Assembly (NCBI GenBank): GCA_964556225.1
Contig: CAZKVJ010000009.1
Location: 1-64,000, forward strand
Direction of reading: 5' to 3'
Origin: CAZKVJ01 sp964556225
GTDB lineage: Bacteria; Actinomycetota; Acidimicrobiia; Acidimicrobiales; Ilumatobacteraceae
DNA length: 64,000 nt
The translations under genes and the position numbers were made by a program. Shown piece by piece: positions 17,248 to 25,173 of the stretch (its first letter is position 1; each line of letters begins with the position of its first letter). Under the pieces are notes generated by a model. That model did no database searches, was not told the origin of the DNA, and saw only the letters and a program-made list of their open reading frames with translations.

Positions 17248-20200
17248 GTGCACGAGGTGGCGGTGCTCGGGGAGCTGGGGGTCACGCGCGGCGGTGAGCG
17301 GGTCGAGATCACTGGCGGCCTTCCGCGCCGGGTCCTGCTGGCGCTGGCGAGCCGCTCGGGCCGGCCCATCGCCGACGAAGAGCTCGTCGACTGGCTCTGG
17401 CCCGACGATCCCCCGGCCACCGCCCTGCAATCGCTGCGCAACGCGGTCGTGCGGCTGCGGCGCACCATCGGAGCCGACGCCGTGGAGCGTGGTCCACGCG
17501 GCTATCGCCTCGGCGAGGGCTGGACGACCGACGCGCAGCGCCTCGACCACCTGGTGGCCGAGGCCCGCCGGCACCTCGACGAGGGCGAGCCGGCCGAGGC
17601 CGTCGACGCGCTCGACCGGGCACGAGCGCTGGTGCGAGGCCGTCCGCTCGACGAGGTGGCCGACGAGGAGTGGGCGGTGATCGCCAGCCACGAGCTGGCG
17701 GAGCGGGCCGCCGCCACCGACGACCTGTGGTGCCTGGCGGTGTGTGAGTGCGGCCCGGCGATGGCGGCCGTGCAGCTGGCGGCGATGCACCGCTCGGCGC
17801 GGGCGCTTCCGCAGCGCGAGGTCCGCTGGCTGGCGCTGATGCGGGCGAACGTCGCCGCTGGCGACCGGGTCGGGGCCCTTCGCACCTACCAGGAGGCGGT
17901 GCGGGCCCTGGCCGAGTTCGGCATTGCTCCCGGGCCCGAGCTGCGCGCCGCCGAGGCGGAGGTGCTGGCCGACGAGTCCGTGGGGACTGCGCCGGGTGAT
18001 CACCCCTGGGCGGCGGGGGCGCGCCGCCACGGCGTCCTGCCGGCGCCGGGTGCGGTGCCGTTCGTGGGACGCGCCGAGCAGCTGGCGCGCCTGGTCCAGG
18101 CAGCCAGCGCCGTCCACCGCGATGGACCGATGCTCGTCGTGCTGAGCGGGCCGAGCGGGGTGGGCAAGACCCGCCTCGCAGTCGAGGCGGCGCGCCAGTC
18201 GTCGCTGCTCGCCCGCCTCGTCACGTTCGACGCCGACCTGGCGGCACCGCTCGGTGGGCTGCGCAGCGCGCTGGCCGACGTCGTGGCGGTGCTGGCCAGC
18301 AGCCGGGCGTTGCGCGGCACCGAGCAACCCGGCGCTCACCGCCTCGCGCTCGCCGAGCGGTTCCGGGCCGAGCTGCGCACCTCCGTCGGCGACGGCGCGT
18401 TGCTGGTGGTCGACGACCTGCAAGACGCCGACCCACTGTCGCTGGTGCTGCTCCGCCATGCGCTGGCCGACCCGGAGCCGTACCCGCTGCTGGTGGTCGC
18501 GGCGCTGCGCACCGACGCGCCGCAGCCCCCAGCGGTGACCACGCTGCGGGAACGAGCCGGGCGCCTCGGCCGCCTGCTCGAGGTGCCGGTCACCGGCTTC
18601 GACGAGGCGGGGATCGCCGAGCTCATCGCCTCGGTCGCGCCGAGCGCCGCCGCGCTGGCGGCCGAGGTGCTCGAGCGCTCCGGGGGCAACCCATACGTGG
18701 CGATCCGGCTGCTGCAGTCGCTGCCGGCCGAGCCGAGCGCCGCCGACCTGGCGGAGCCCGACGCGGTGGTCGACGCCACCGAGGCCCGCCTGGCGTTGCT
18801 CGACCTCGACGGCCGGGCCCTGCTCGAGATGGCCGCGCTCGTCGGCATCGAGGCGGAGCTGCGGGTGCTGGAGCGGGCCGCAGGGCTCACCCCGGCCGAG
18901 ACGGATCGGCTTCTCGAGCCCGCAGTCCACGTCGGCCTCGCCCAGCGGGTCGGTCGCGGTCGCACCGAGCGGGTGCGTCTCGAGCACGCGCTGCTGCGCG
19001 CCCACCTCGTCGAGGCGCTGGCCCCGCTGGTGCGCCGCCAGCTCCACGCCTCGCTGGCCGAGGCGATGGAGCACGCCGCCGACCTCGTGGCCGAGCGCCC
19101 CGGTGCGGTGGCCGCTCAGTGGCTGGCCGCCGGTCCGTCGCACGCGCCTCGAGCGCTCGACCATCTCGTCGCAGCGTCACGGCTGGCGATGGAGCAGCTG
19201 GCGTTCGAGGACGCGGCGGCCTTTGCCGCCGAAGCGCTCGCGCTGGCGGGTGACGATCCTGTCCTGCGCGCCGAGCTGCTCGTCCGGCGGGGCGAGGCCC
19301 TGGTCGCGGCGGGCGCCCTCGCCGAAGCCGTCCATGCCTTCTCCGAGGCGCTCGAGCCCGCCCGGCGAGCCGGTGATCGGGCTCGCCTGGTGGCCGCCAC
19401 GGTTGGTGCGACGGGTGCCTATGTGGCGAACGCTCAGGACGCCGAGGCGCGGGCGCTCGTCGACTCGGTGCTGGAGGAGGTCACCGACCCGTCCCTGCGG
19501 GTGGTGCTCCTGGGACGCTCGGTCCTGCTGGCCCACGGCCAAGGCGAGGAGAGCCGTCGCCGGGCGCTGGAGGCGGTGGCACTCGCCGACCAGGTTGGAA
19601 CGAAGGAGGCGCGCCTGCGCGCGCTCGATGCGCTGGTGCACACGCTGCACGGGCCCGGCACGGCGCCGCAGCGACTGTCGGTGTCGGAGGGCATGCTGGA
19701 TCTGGCCGTCGCCTGTGGTGAGCGCACCGCCTACCGAGCGTCGGCCATCCGGGGGATCGTGGCGGCCGTCGAGCTGGGGCTCGACGAACGGGCCAGCGAG
19801 CTGGTGGATGCCATGGCACACCCGCCGTGGGGACAGCTCGACCCGCTCGACCGCTGGTGGCTGCTGTCCCAGCGGGCGATGCTGGCCACGGTGGCGGGCG
19901 ACCTCGACGCCGCCGAGGACCTGGCGGTCGAGGGCCGGGAGCTGGGCCGGCGGATCGGTGTCGACGACGCGAGCGCCTGGTACTTCATGCAGCTGTTCTC
20001 GATCCGGCGCGCCGGCGGACGCTCGGGCGAGCTGGCCGACGTGTTCGCACGGGGCGCGTCGGCGGGAGTGCACCTCTCGTGGCGGGCTGCCGCCGTCATC
20101 GAGCTGGCGGCCGCCGGGCGGATCGAGGAGGCAGCCGGTGTCATGGAGGGCGTGGCGACGCAGGTCGAGGAGCTGCCCTACGACTACCTCTGGTTCGGGA

Positions 20201-20346
20201 CGCTGACGCTGGTGCACGAGGCCGCCTGCCGCGTGGGGCACCCCATCGCCGGCGCGCTCGCCGACGCGCTGGCACCCATGGCGGGCCTGCGCGCCGTCTA
20301 CGGCAGCGGGTGTGCCTACGTGGGACCGCCGGGCCTGCCGGTGTGA
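17248..20346 (+). CDS. BTAD/AAA giant transcriptional regulator
   Basis: A 1032-residue regulator of the SARP/AfsR-like type. Residues 1-90 form an OmpR-like winged helix (VLGELGVTRGGERVEITGG, LRNAVVRLRRTIG, RGYRL). About 95-235 is a bacterial transcriptional activation (BTAD) helical repeat domain. About 270-560 is an AAA/STAND ATPase with Walker A GPSGVGKT (about 300) and Walker B LLVVDDLQDADPL (about 385). The last 400 residues are helical TPR-like repeats. It presumably binds DNA directly and is switched by nucleotide binding and a ligand sensed by the repeats. The GTG start has TACGCT at 6 nt and fits the first beta strand of the winged helix. It is divergent from the SHOCT/metallopeptidase pair, which are possible targets. 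Confidence 0.9.
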   Translation: MHEVAVLGELGVTRGGERVEITGGLPRRVLLALASRSGRPIADEELVDWLWPDDPPATALQSLRNAVVRLRRTIGADAVERGPRGYRLGEGWTTDAQRLDHLVAEARRHLDEGEPAEAVDALDRARALVRGRPLDEVADEEWAVIASHELAERAAATDDLWCLAVCECGPAMAAVQLAAMHRSARALPQREVRWLALMRANVAAGDRVGALRTYQEAVRALAEFGIAPGPELRAAEAEVLADESVGTAPGDHPWAAGARRHGVLPAPGAVPFVGRAEQLARLVQAASAVHRDGPMLVVLSGPSGVGKTRLAVEAARQSSLLARLVTFDADLAAPLGGLRSALADVVAVLASSRALRGTEQPGAHRLALAERFRAELRTSVGDGALLVVDDLQDADPLSLVLLRHALADPEPYPLLVVAALRTDAPQPPAVTTLRERAGRLGRLLEVPVTGFDEAGIAELIASVAPSAAALAAEVLERSGGNPYVAIRLLQSLPAEPSAADLAEPDAVVDATEARLALLDLDGRALLEMAALVGIEAELRVLERAAGLTPAETDRLLEPAVHVGLAQRVGRGRTERVRLEHALLRAHLVEALAPLVRRQLHASLAEAMEHAADLVAERPGAVAAQWLAAGPSHAPRALDHLVAASRLAMEQLAFEDAAAFAAEALALAGDDPVLRAELLVRRGEALVAAGALAEAVHAFSEALEPARRAGDRARLVAATVGATGAYVANAQDAEARALVDSVLEEVTDPSLRVVLLGRSVLLAHGQGEESRRRALEAVALADQVGTKEARLRALDALVHTLHGPGTAPQRLSVSEGMLDLAVACGERTAYRASAIRGIVAAVELGLDERASELVDAMAHPPWGQLDPLDRWWLLSQRAMLATVAGDLDAAEDLAVEGRELGRRIGVDDASAWYFMQLFSIRRAGGRSGELADVFARGASAGVHLSWRAAAVIELAAAGRIEEAAGVMEGVATQVEELPYDYLWFGTLTLVHEAACRVGHPIAGALADALAPMAGLRAVYGSGCAYVGPPGLPV

Positions 20347-20382
20347 GCACCGGCAAGCCCGGGTCCCGTGGGTTCCCGCGGT

Positions 20383-22518
20383 CTAGCGAAGCTTGAACAG
20401 GGCGGTGAGCGACGAGCCGGACGTCGTCGTCATGGTGAGGCGGTAGCAGGTGTTCCTCGTGGACGGAAGCTTCCACGCCTGGATGAACTGCTCGCCGTCG
20501 TGGTGCAGCACCGTCGCGCCGGTGGTCACCAGCTCCTCGACGGTGTCCTCGGATCCGCCGGTGCAGCTCACCCTGGTCGGCACGATCGAGGCGACGACGG
20601 CCGGGTCGGTGAGCTCGGTGGAGCCGTGGAACACCTCGAACTTGAGCGGCACCGTGGCACCGGCCTTCACCGTGTTCCAGACCCCACCCATGTCGACCGG
20701 CGGGCCGAAGCCGGTGGCCTGCCACGCCGCGGTCTCGCCGGGTGCGATGGTCTGCGTGGTGGCGCCGACCGTGACGGTGATCGGCGTCGTGCCCAGGTTG
20801 GCGGCGTCGCCGTTCTCATCGAGCTCTGCGGTGCCGCCGGCACCGACCTCCACGGCGACGGAGCCGCCGGGGGCGACGATCTCGGCGGTGCCGGTGGTGA
20901 CGTTGGCGATGACGCTCCCGCAGGTCAGCGTGACCTCGCTGCCGGCGCTCAGACGCACGGTGAACCCACCGCAGACGCTCAGCTGCACCTTCTCGGTGCC
21001 CGATCCGGTGACGGTCAGCGTGACGCCGTCGGGATCCGGCTCGTCGACGATCGACACCGTGAACCCGCTCGGGATGCTGACGATCGACCCCGTGAGGCCG
21101 AGCCCTGCGGCGAGCGTGCCGGTGACGTCGTAGGTGGCAGTGGCCGCCCCGACCAGGCCGGCGGTGTCGACCGCCGTGACGGTCAGGGCGCCGACACCCA
21201 CGGTCGAGGTGTCGATCGCGCTCCCGGCCGCCACGGTGCCCGTGCAGGTGGCGATCGCCACGTTGTCCGCGCACGTGTAGTCGGCGAGCACGGCTTCGCC
21301 GAGGTCGTAGGAACCGCCGTCGACCGGAGCCACGATGGACACGGTCGGCAGGGTGGTGTCGGTGATCGTGTAGGTGGTGGTGGCGGTTGCCGGGTTGCCG
21401 GCAGCATCGCTGGCCGTCACGGTGAAGCTGAACGTGCCGGGCGTGCTGGTGTCGATCGCCGACCCGGCCGGCACGTCGCCGGTGCAGGTGGCGAGGGAGC
21501 GGTCGTCACTGCAGGCGTAGTCGGCGAGCACCGAGGACCCTTGTGGGTAGGACGCGCCGTCAGAGGGTGTGGTGACGGTGATCGCCGGTGGCGTGGTGTC
21601 CGGCGGGTCGAAGACCTCGACCTGGTTGGTGAACGGGCTGCTCACCAGCAGCCGTCCGGCGCCGTCGATCGCCAGGCTGTGCCGGTAGCTGTCGAAGCCG
21701 AGGGCGTCGACGTAGGTGCCGGACAGCGTGTAGGCGCGGACCTCGTAGGTGTTGAAGTTGGAGATGTGGGCCTGCCCGCGGTTGTCGAACACGACGTCGA
21801 TCGGTTGCCCGAAGCCCGTGAGCGTGAAGATCGGCGTGCCGGAGATGGTGGTCTTCATCACGCGACCGTTGTGCTGGTCCGTCACCCAGAGGTCGCCGTT
21901 CGGGTCGATGCCGACGGCGAACGCGAACCCGCTGAACGACACCGGTGTGCCGAGGTAGGCGCCGGTGGCGCTGAACCGCTGGACCCGGCCGAGGGTCGAA
22001 CTGCCGTTGCCGTCGGTCACGTAGACGTCGCCGTTGGGCGCCACGTCGATGCCGCGGTGGTTGTTGAACTGGCCGGGGCCGGTCCCGCTCGAGCCCCACG
22101 ACCGGACGAACGCACCGGCGGAGGTGAACTGCTTGACCTTGTTGTTGCCGATGTCGGTCACGTAGATGTCGCCATTGGCCGCGACCGCAACCGCTGACGG
22201 GAGGTTGAACTGCGTCGGCCCGGTGCCGAACCCGCCGACGGTGAGCAGCAGGTTCCCGGCGGGGTCGTGCTTGGTGACGGTGTTCGCGTTGCCGTTGACG
22301 ACCCAGACGTCACCCGTGTTCGGGTCGACGTCGATGCCCACCGCCCCGTTCAGGATGCCCGATCCCCAGGCGCCGGCCGGCGACCACTGGGCGGCGCTGA
22401 CGGGCGACGACGGTGCGACCGCCGTGATGCCGGCGACGGCCATCGCGGCGACGGCGGCGCGGCACCATCGCCGGGCCCTCGTTCGACGTGGCCCTCGGAC
22501 ATGACTGGTGACGTCCAT
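20383..22518 (-). CDS. Secreted NHL-repeat protein with HYR-like and PxKF domains
   Basis: A 711-residue exported protein. An Arg-rich signal peptide ends near VSAAQW. Residues about 45-300 form NHL beta-propeller repeats (GPGQFNNHRGIDVAPNGDVYVTD and similar). Two Ig/HYR-like repeats of about 85 residues follow, each with a cysteine pair (DYACSDDRSLATCTG, DYTCADNVAIATCTG) and SAIDTST. A beta-rich middle leads to a C-terminal PxKF domain (VWNTVKAGATVPLKFEVF), typical of actinobacterial surface proteins. It is probably a wall or extracellular binding protein; the ligand is unknown. I chose ATG 22518, with GGGGGG 6 nt upstream, over the TTG 6 nt before it. It is convergent with the BTAD regulator. 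Confidence 0.88.
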   Translation of the reverse strand: MDVTSHVRGPRRTRARRWCRAAVAAMAVAGITAVAPSSPVSAAQWSPAGAWGSGILNGAVGIDVDPNTGDVWVVNGNANTVTKHDPAGNLLLTVGGFGTGPTQFNLPSAVAVAANGDIYVTDIGNNKVKQFTSAGAFVRSWGSSGTGPGQFNNHRGIDVAPNGDVYVTDGNGSSTLGRVQRFSATGAYLGTPVSFSGFAFAVGIDPNGDLWVTDQHNGRVMKTTISGTPIFTLTGFGQPIDVVFDNRGQAHISNFNTYEVRAYTLSGTYVDALGFDSYRHSLAIDGAGRLLVSSPFTNQVEVFDPPDTTPPAITVTTPSDGASYPQGSSVLADYACSDDRSLATCTGDVPAGSAIDTSTPGTFSFTVTASDAAGNPATATTTYTITDTTLPTVSIVAPVDGGSYDLGEAVLADYTCADNVAIATCTGTVAAGSAIDTSTVGVGALTVTAVDTAGLVGAATATYDVTGTLAAGLGLTGSIVSIPSGFTVSIVDEPDPDGVTLTVTGSGTEKVQLSVCGGFTVRLSAGSEVTLTCGSVIANVTTGTAEIVAPGGSVAVEVGAGGTAELDENGDAANLGTTPITVTVGATTQTIAPGETAAWQATGFGPPVDMGGVWNTVKAGATVPLKFEVFHGSTELTDPAVVASIVPTRVSCTGGSEDTVEELVTTGATVLHHDGEQFIQAWKLPSTRNTCYRLTMTTTSGSSLTALFKLR

Positions 22519-22643
22519 GTGCAACCCCCCATCGGCTCACGCCCGTGGCGCTTCCCCCGGGCGATGGCGACGGTACGGAGGGCCGATAACGGCTCGATAA
22601 CCGCCGGGTTCACGCGGCGGCCTCGTTCTGTCAGGATCCGCAC

Positions 22644-23039
22644 ATGAGCAATGGGGGAATCGAAGGCCCGGCCGGCATGACGCGGGTCAACGACGAGGCG
22701 AGAACGATCACCGACGGGGCGCCCGGTCGGCCGACGTCGGTCGTCGAGAAGCTGCTGCGGGGCGACCTGGCGATCCGCGAGCTGCTGATGGAGGAGGTTC
22801 CCGGGCTCTCGGCCAGCTTCCTCGACGCCGCGCAGCGGTTCGAGGAGCACACGAGCGGGCAACGGGTGATCGCGGCGCTACGCGGCCTCATGGCCGGCGG
22901 CCTCCGCGCCGGCGAGCCGCCTGAGCTCGTGCTGCGCATCGCCCCGGGGGACGAGTACTCCCTCGAGGCCGGCGCCGACCGGATCGTCGTGTTCGTCCCG
23001 GCAGAGCACGCCTGCCAGGACGATCCGCCCCCGGAGTGA
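22644..23039 (+). CDS. Hypothetical protein, 131 residues
   Basis: Not recognised. It is soluble and acidic, with a helical middle (VVEKLLRGDLAIRELLMEEVPGLSASFLDAAQRFEE) and a C-terminal beta-like part (PELVLRIAPGDEYSLEAGADRIVVFVPAEHA). CAGGAT lies 6 nt before the ATG, a weak version of the local leaderless -10 pattern; ATG 22677 is another possible start. It is divergent from the NHL protein and convergent with the DUF4352 gene. Confidence 0.65.
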   Translation: MSNGGIEGPAGMTRVNDEARTITDGAPGRPTSVVEKLLRGDLAIRELLMEEVPGLSASFLDAAQRFEEHTSGQRVIAALRGLMAGGLRAGEPPELVLRIAPGDEYSLEAGADRIVVFVPAEHACQDDPPPE

Positions 23040-23055
23040 GCGCTCGGCTGGCGGA

Positions 23056-23967
23056 CTAGAGCGGGAACGTCGCCGGTGGGGCGATGATGGAGCCGCGCAC
23101 CCGCAGCACCAGCCCGGTGCGGTCGGCGGCGACCTCGAACACGGCCCAGCCGGTGCGCGACTCACCGGGCGACAATTGCCCGTCGAGGCCTGGCAGGTCG
23201 AAGCCGGCGTAGGCGACGGCCCAGGCCTGCCCGGTGGAGTCCTGCACGTCGATGCCGGTGAGGGTGGCGAAGCTCACCTCACCGTCCGACGTGTTCATGA
23301 GGGTCGCCTCGACGGCCACGTACCGGTTGCCGGGCGCGGGGATCTCCACCGCGTTGCCCGATTCCCACGGGTCGACGACCTGGCTCACGCTGACCGCCAG
23401 GTCCGATGACGTCGCCGTGCTTGCGGGATCGGCCGGCGCGGCGGTGGCGGGGACGGTCTCGGGCGCCGGCTCGGCCGGGGCCGCCTCTCCTGCCGGGGCC
23501 TGGATCTCGGAGCTGGAGGGCGCGGCGGGCTCGCCGCTGCTGTCGCCACCGCCCCGGATCAGTGCGTAGGCCGCAGCGGCCCCGATCACCACCGGCGCGA
23601 GCAGCAGCCACGGCCAGCGCCGCCGCTTCCGGTTCGGCCTGGGGTCGGCATGGAACGGCGACCGGCCACCGTGACCCCACGCCGCCACCGGGGACGGCGC
23701 AGCGACGCGTCCGCCTTCCAGTGCGCCGCTGTCCCAGTCGTCGCCGGGCTCCCGCTCGACGGGGACGGGTGCCGGGATGGGCGCGGCGGCGGGAGCGGGC
23801 ATGGCCGGCGCGCTGGCTGGGACGCCGGACGGCGCAGGGAGTGACGATGGTGCGGCCGGAACAGGTGGGGGTGGTGCGGCCGGGGAGGGAGGGGGCGGCG
23901 CGGCCGCCGGGGTGGGCGCCGGTGGTGCCCACGCCGTCATGTTCGACGTCGGGTGCAGGTTCGTCAT
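23056..23967 (-). CDS. Proline-rich membrane protein with DUF4352-like domain
   Basis: A 303-residue protein. The first about 125 residues are Pro/Ala-rich and presumably disordered in the cytoplasm. One transmembrane segment follows basic residues (NRKRRRWPWLLLAPVVIGAAAAYALI). An acidic Pro/Ala linker leads to an exported beta domain of the DUF4352 immunoglobulin-like type (NRYVAVEATLMNTSDGEVSFATLTGIDVQDSTGQAW, then LSPGESRTGWAVFEVA). I chose ATG 23967 because GGGGAGG lies 6 nt upstream. The function is unknown; related proteins occur in actinobacterial envelopes. Confidence 0.85.
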   Translation of the reverse strand: MTNLHPTSNMTAWAPPAPTPAAAPPPPSPAAPPPPVPAAPSSLPAPSGVPASAPAMPAPAAAPIPAPVPVEREPGDDWDSGALEGGRVAAPSPVAAWGHGGRSPFHADPRPNRKRRRWPWLLLAPVVIGAAAAYALIRGGGDSSGEPAAPSSSEIQAPAGEAAPAEPAPETVPATAAPADPASTATSSDLAVSVSQVVDPWESGNAVEIPAPGNRYVAVEATLMNTSDGEVSFATLTGIDVQDSTGQAWAVAYAGFDLPGLDGQLSPGESRTGWAVFEVAADRTGLVLRVRGSIIAPPATFPL

Positions 23968-24056
23968 GCTTGGCCTCCCCGGGACGCGCTGGATCCCGTG
24001 TGGGAAGGTGATCGGCGCCGCCTCGTACTGGCTTGACCGTTTGTTGAGACGCACTG

Positions 24057-24239
24057 TCAGCCGGTGGGCAGCACTGTGCCGGCGCGGGGGTTGACGGTGA
24101 CCATCGTGCCGCTGACCAGCCGCCGGCTCGCGGTTGGCTCGCCGATCAGCGCGGGGATCCCAAGCTCGCGCGCGATCACTGCGGCGTGGGACACCTGGTC
24201 GGAGACCTGCTGGTAGAAGCGGACCTCGTTTCGGGCCAT
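24057..24239 (-). pseudogene. Remnant of a PEP-utilising (phosphohistidine) swivelling domain
   Basis: A 60-codon open frame that aligns by eye to the C-terminal part of the PEP-utilising mobile domain: SHAAVIARELGIPALIG holds the conserved phospho-accepting histidine, then TASRRLVSGTMVTVNPRAGTV. The first half of the domain and everything upstream of it are missing; upstream lies unrelated sequence. It is most likely the 3' relic of a PEP synthase/pyruvate phosphate dikinase-type gene. A related complete domain occurs at 47544-49610. A functional micro-protein is unlikely. Confidence 0.6.
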
Positions 24240-24314
24240 GTCCAGCGCGCGTGAGGCGAACGTTGGGCGCGGGGCGAGCCCGCATTCCTTGCACCACTGC
24301 CGGCCGCCGTCGCG

Positions 24315-24590
24315 TCAGACGTGGTGGTGGTGCATCCGATCGACCTCGCGATCGATCTCCTCCTCGGTGATCGGATGGGGTGGGCGGTAGACGCTGATGG
24401 CGTGGGCGACGATGCCGATGCCCCACGGGATGGTCACCCAGATGGGCCATGGGTAGCCGAGTCCGCCGATCAGCCAGATCGACCACACGATGGCGTTCAC
24501 CGCGAGGTACGTGCCCAGGTGACCGACGAAGTCGCGCTGGTCCTGGAGGTGCTTGCGGGCGACCTCTCGCTCGTCGAAGGGCTCGGTCAT
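24315..24590 (-). CDS. 2TM domain-containing protein
   Basis: A 91-residue membrane protein of the 2TM domain family. An N-terminal charged helix (EREVARKHLQDQRDFVGHLGTYLAVNAIVWSIWLIGG) runs into the first membrane helix. PWPIWVTIPWGIGIVAHAISVY is the second, and an acidic tail ends in MHHHHV, a run of four native histidines that might bind metal. AAGGGGG precedes ATG 24590. It is divergent from the GNAT gene. The function is unknown; in other bacteria 2TM domains occur alone or with sensor kinases. Confidence 0.85.
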   Translation of the reverse strand: MTEPFDEREVARKHLQDQRDFVGHLGTYLAVNAIVWSIWLIGGLGYPWPIWVTIPWGIGIVAHAISVYRPPHPITEEEIDREVDRMHHHHV

Positions 24591-24675
24591 CGGTCGACCC
24601 CCTTGTGGACGGTGGGCTTCAGGGTCGCGCCGCGCGGTGGGCGTTTCAAGGGTCGGTTGTCCCTGGCGGCCTGCG

Positions 24676-24681
24676 TAGGGT
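24676..24681 (+). promoter_or_regulatory. Candidate -10 box (TAGGGT), leaderless
   Basis: TAGGGT, 6 nt before the GTG at 24688; no Shine-Dalgarno. Confidence 0.45.
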
Positions 24682-24687
24682 GGGCTG

Positions 24688-25158
24688 GTGGTCGAGCCCA
24701 CCGGGTCCGCAGACGTCGAGGTCAGGCTGGCGACGCCGGCCGACGCCGCCGCAGTGGCCGTGCTGCTGGCGGGGGGCACGCTCTTCCCCGAGCACGAGGA
24801 CGCAACGGCCGCAGCGGACTACGCCGCCGCCATCGCCGAGATCGTGGCGACGCCTGGGCTGACCCTGCTGGTCGCCGAGCAAGATGGGGTGATCGTGGGG
24901 ATGTGCGAGGTCATCACGTTCCGGCACGTCCAGCACCGGGGCGGGCGCTGCGCGGAGCTGGAGTCGCTGCACGTCGCCGCCCCCCACCGGTCGAGGGGGA
25001 TCGGCGCCGAGCTGCTGGCGGCGGCGATCCGGTACGCGCGTGAGCGCGGCTGCTACCGCCTGCAGCTCACCACCAACCGCCAGCGCGTCGACGCCCAGCG
25101 GTTCTACGTCCGCCACGGGTTCGTGGCGTCGCACGTCGGGATGAAGCTGGACCTGTGA
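24688..25158 (+). CDS. GNAT family N-acetyltransferase
   Basis: A 156-residue acetyl-CoA-dependent acyltransferase of the GNAT fold. It has an N-terminal VEVRLATPADAAAVAVLLAGG strand-helix, then the core LESLHVAAPHRSRGIGAELLAAAIRYARERGC holding the R/Q-x-x-G-x-G/A pyrophosphate loop (RSRGIG), then LTTNRQRVDAQRFYVRHGF. The substrate is unknown. The GTG start fits the TAGGGT leaderless pattern. It is convergent with the patatin gene, 15 nt between stops. Confidence 0.9.
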   Translation: MVEPTGSADVEVRLATPADAAAVAVLLAGGTLFPEHEDATAAADYAAAIAEIVATPGLTLLVAEQDGVIVGMCEVITFRHVQHRGGRCAELESLHVAAPHRSRGIGAELLAAAIRYARERGCYRLQLTTNRQRVDAQRFYVRHGFVASHVGMKLDL

Positions 25159-25173
25159 GGGGCGCCGGCGGCG

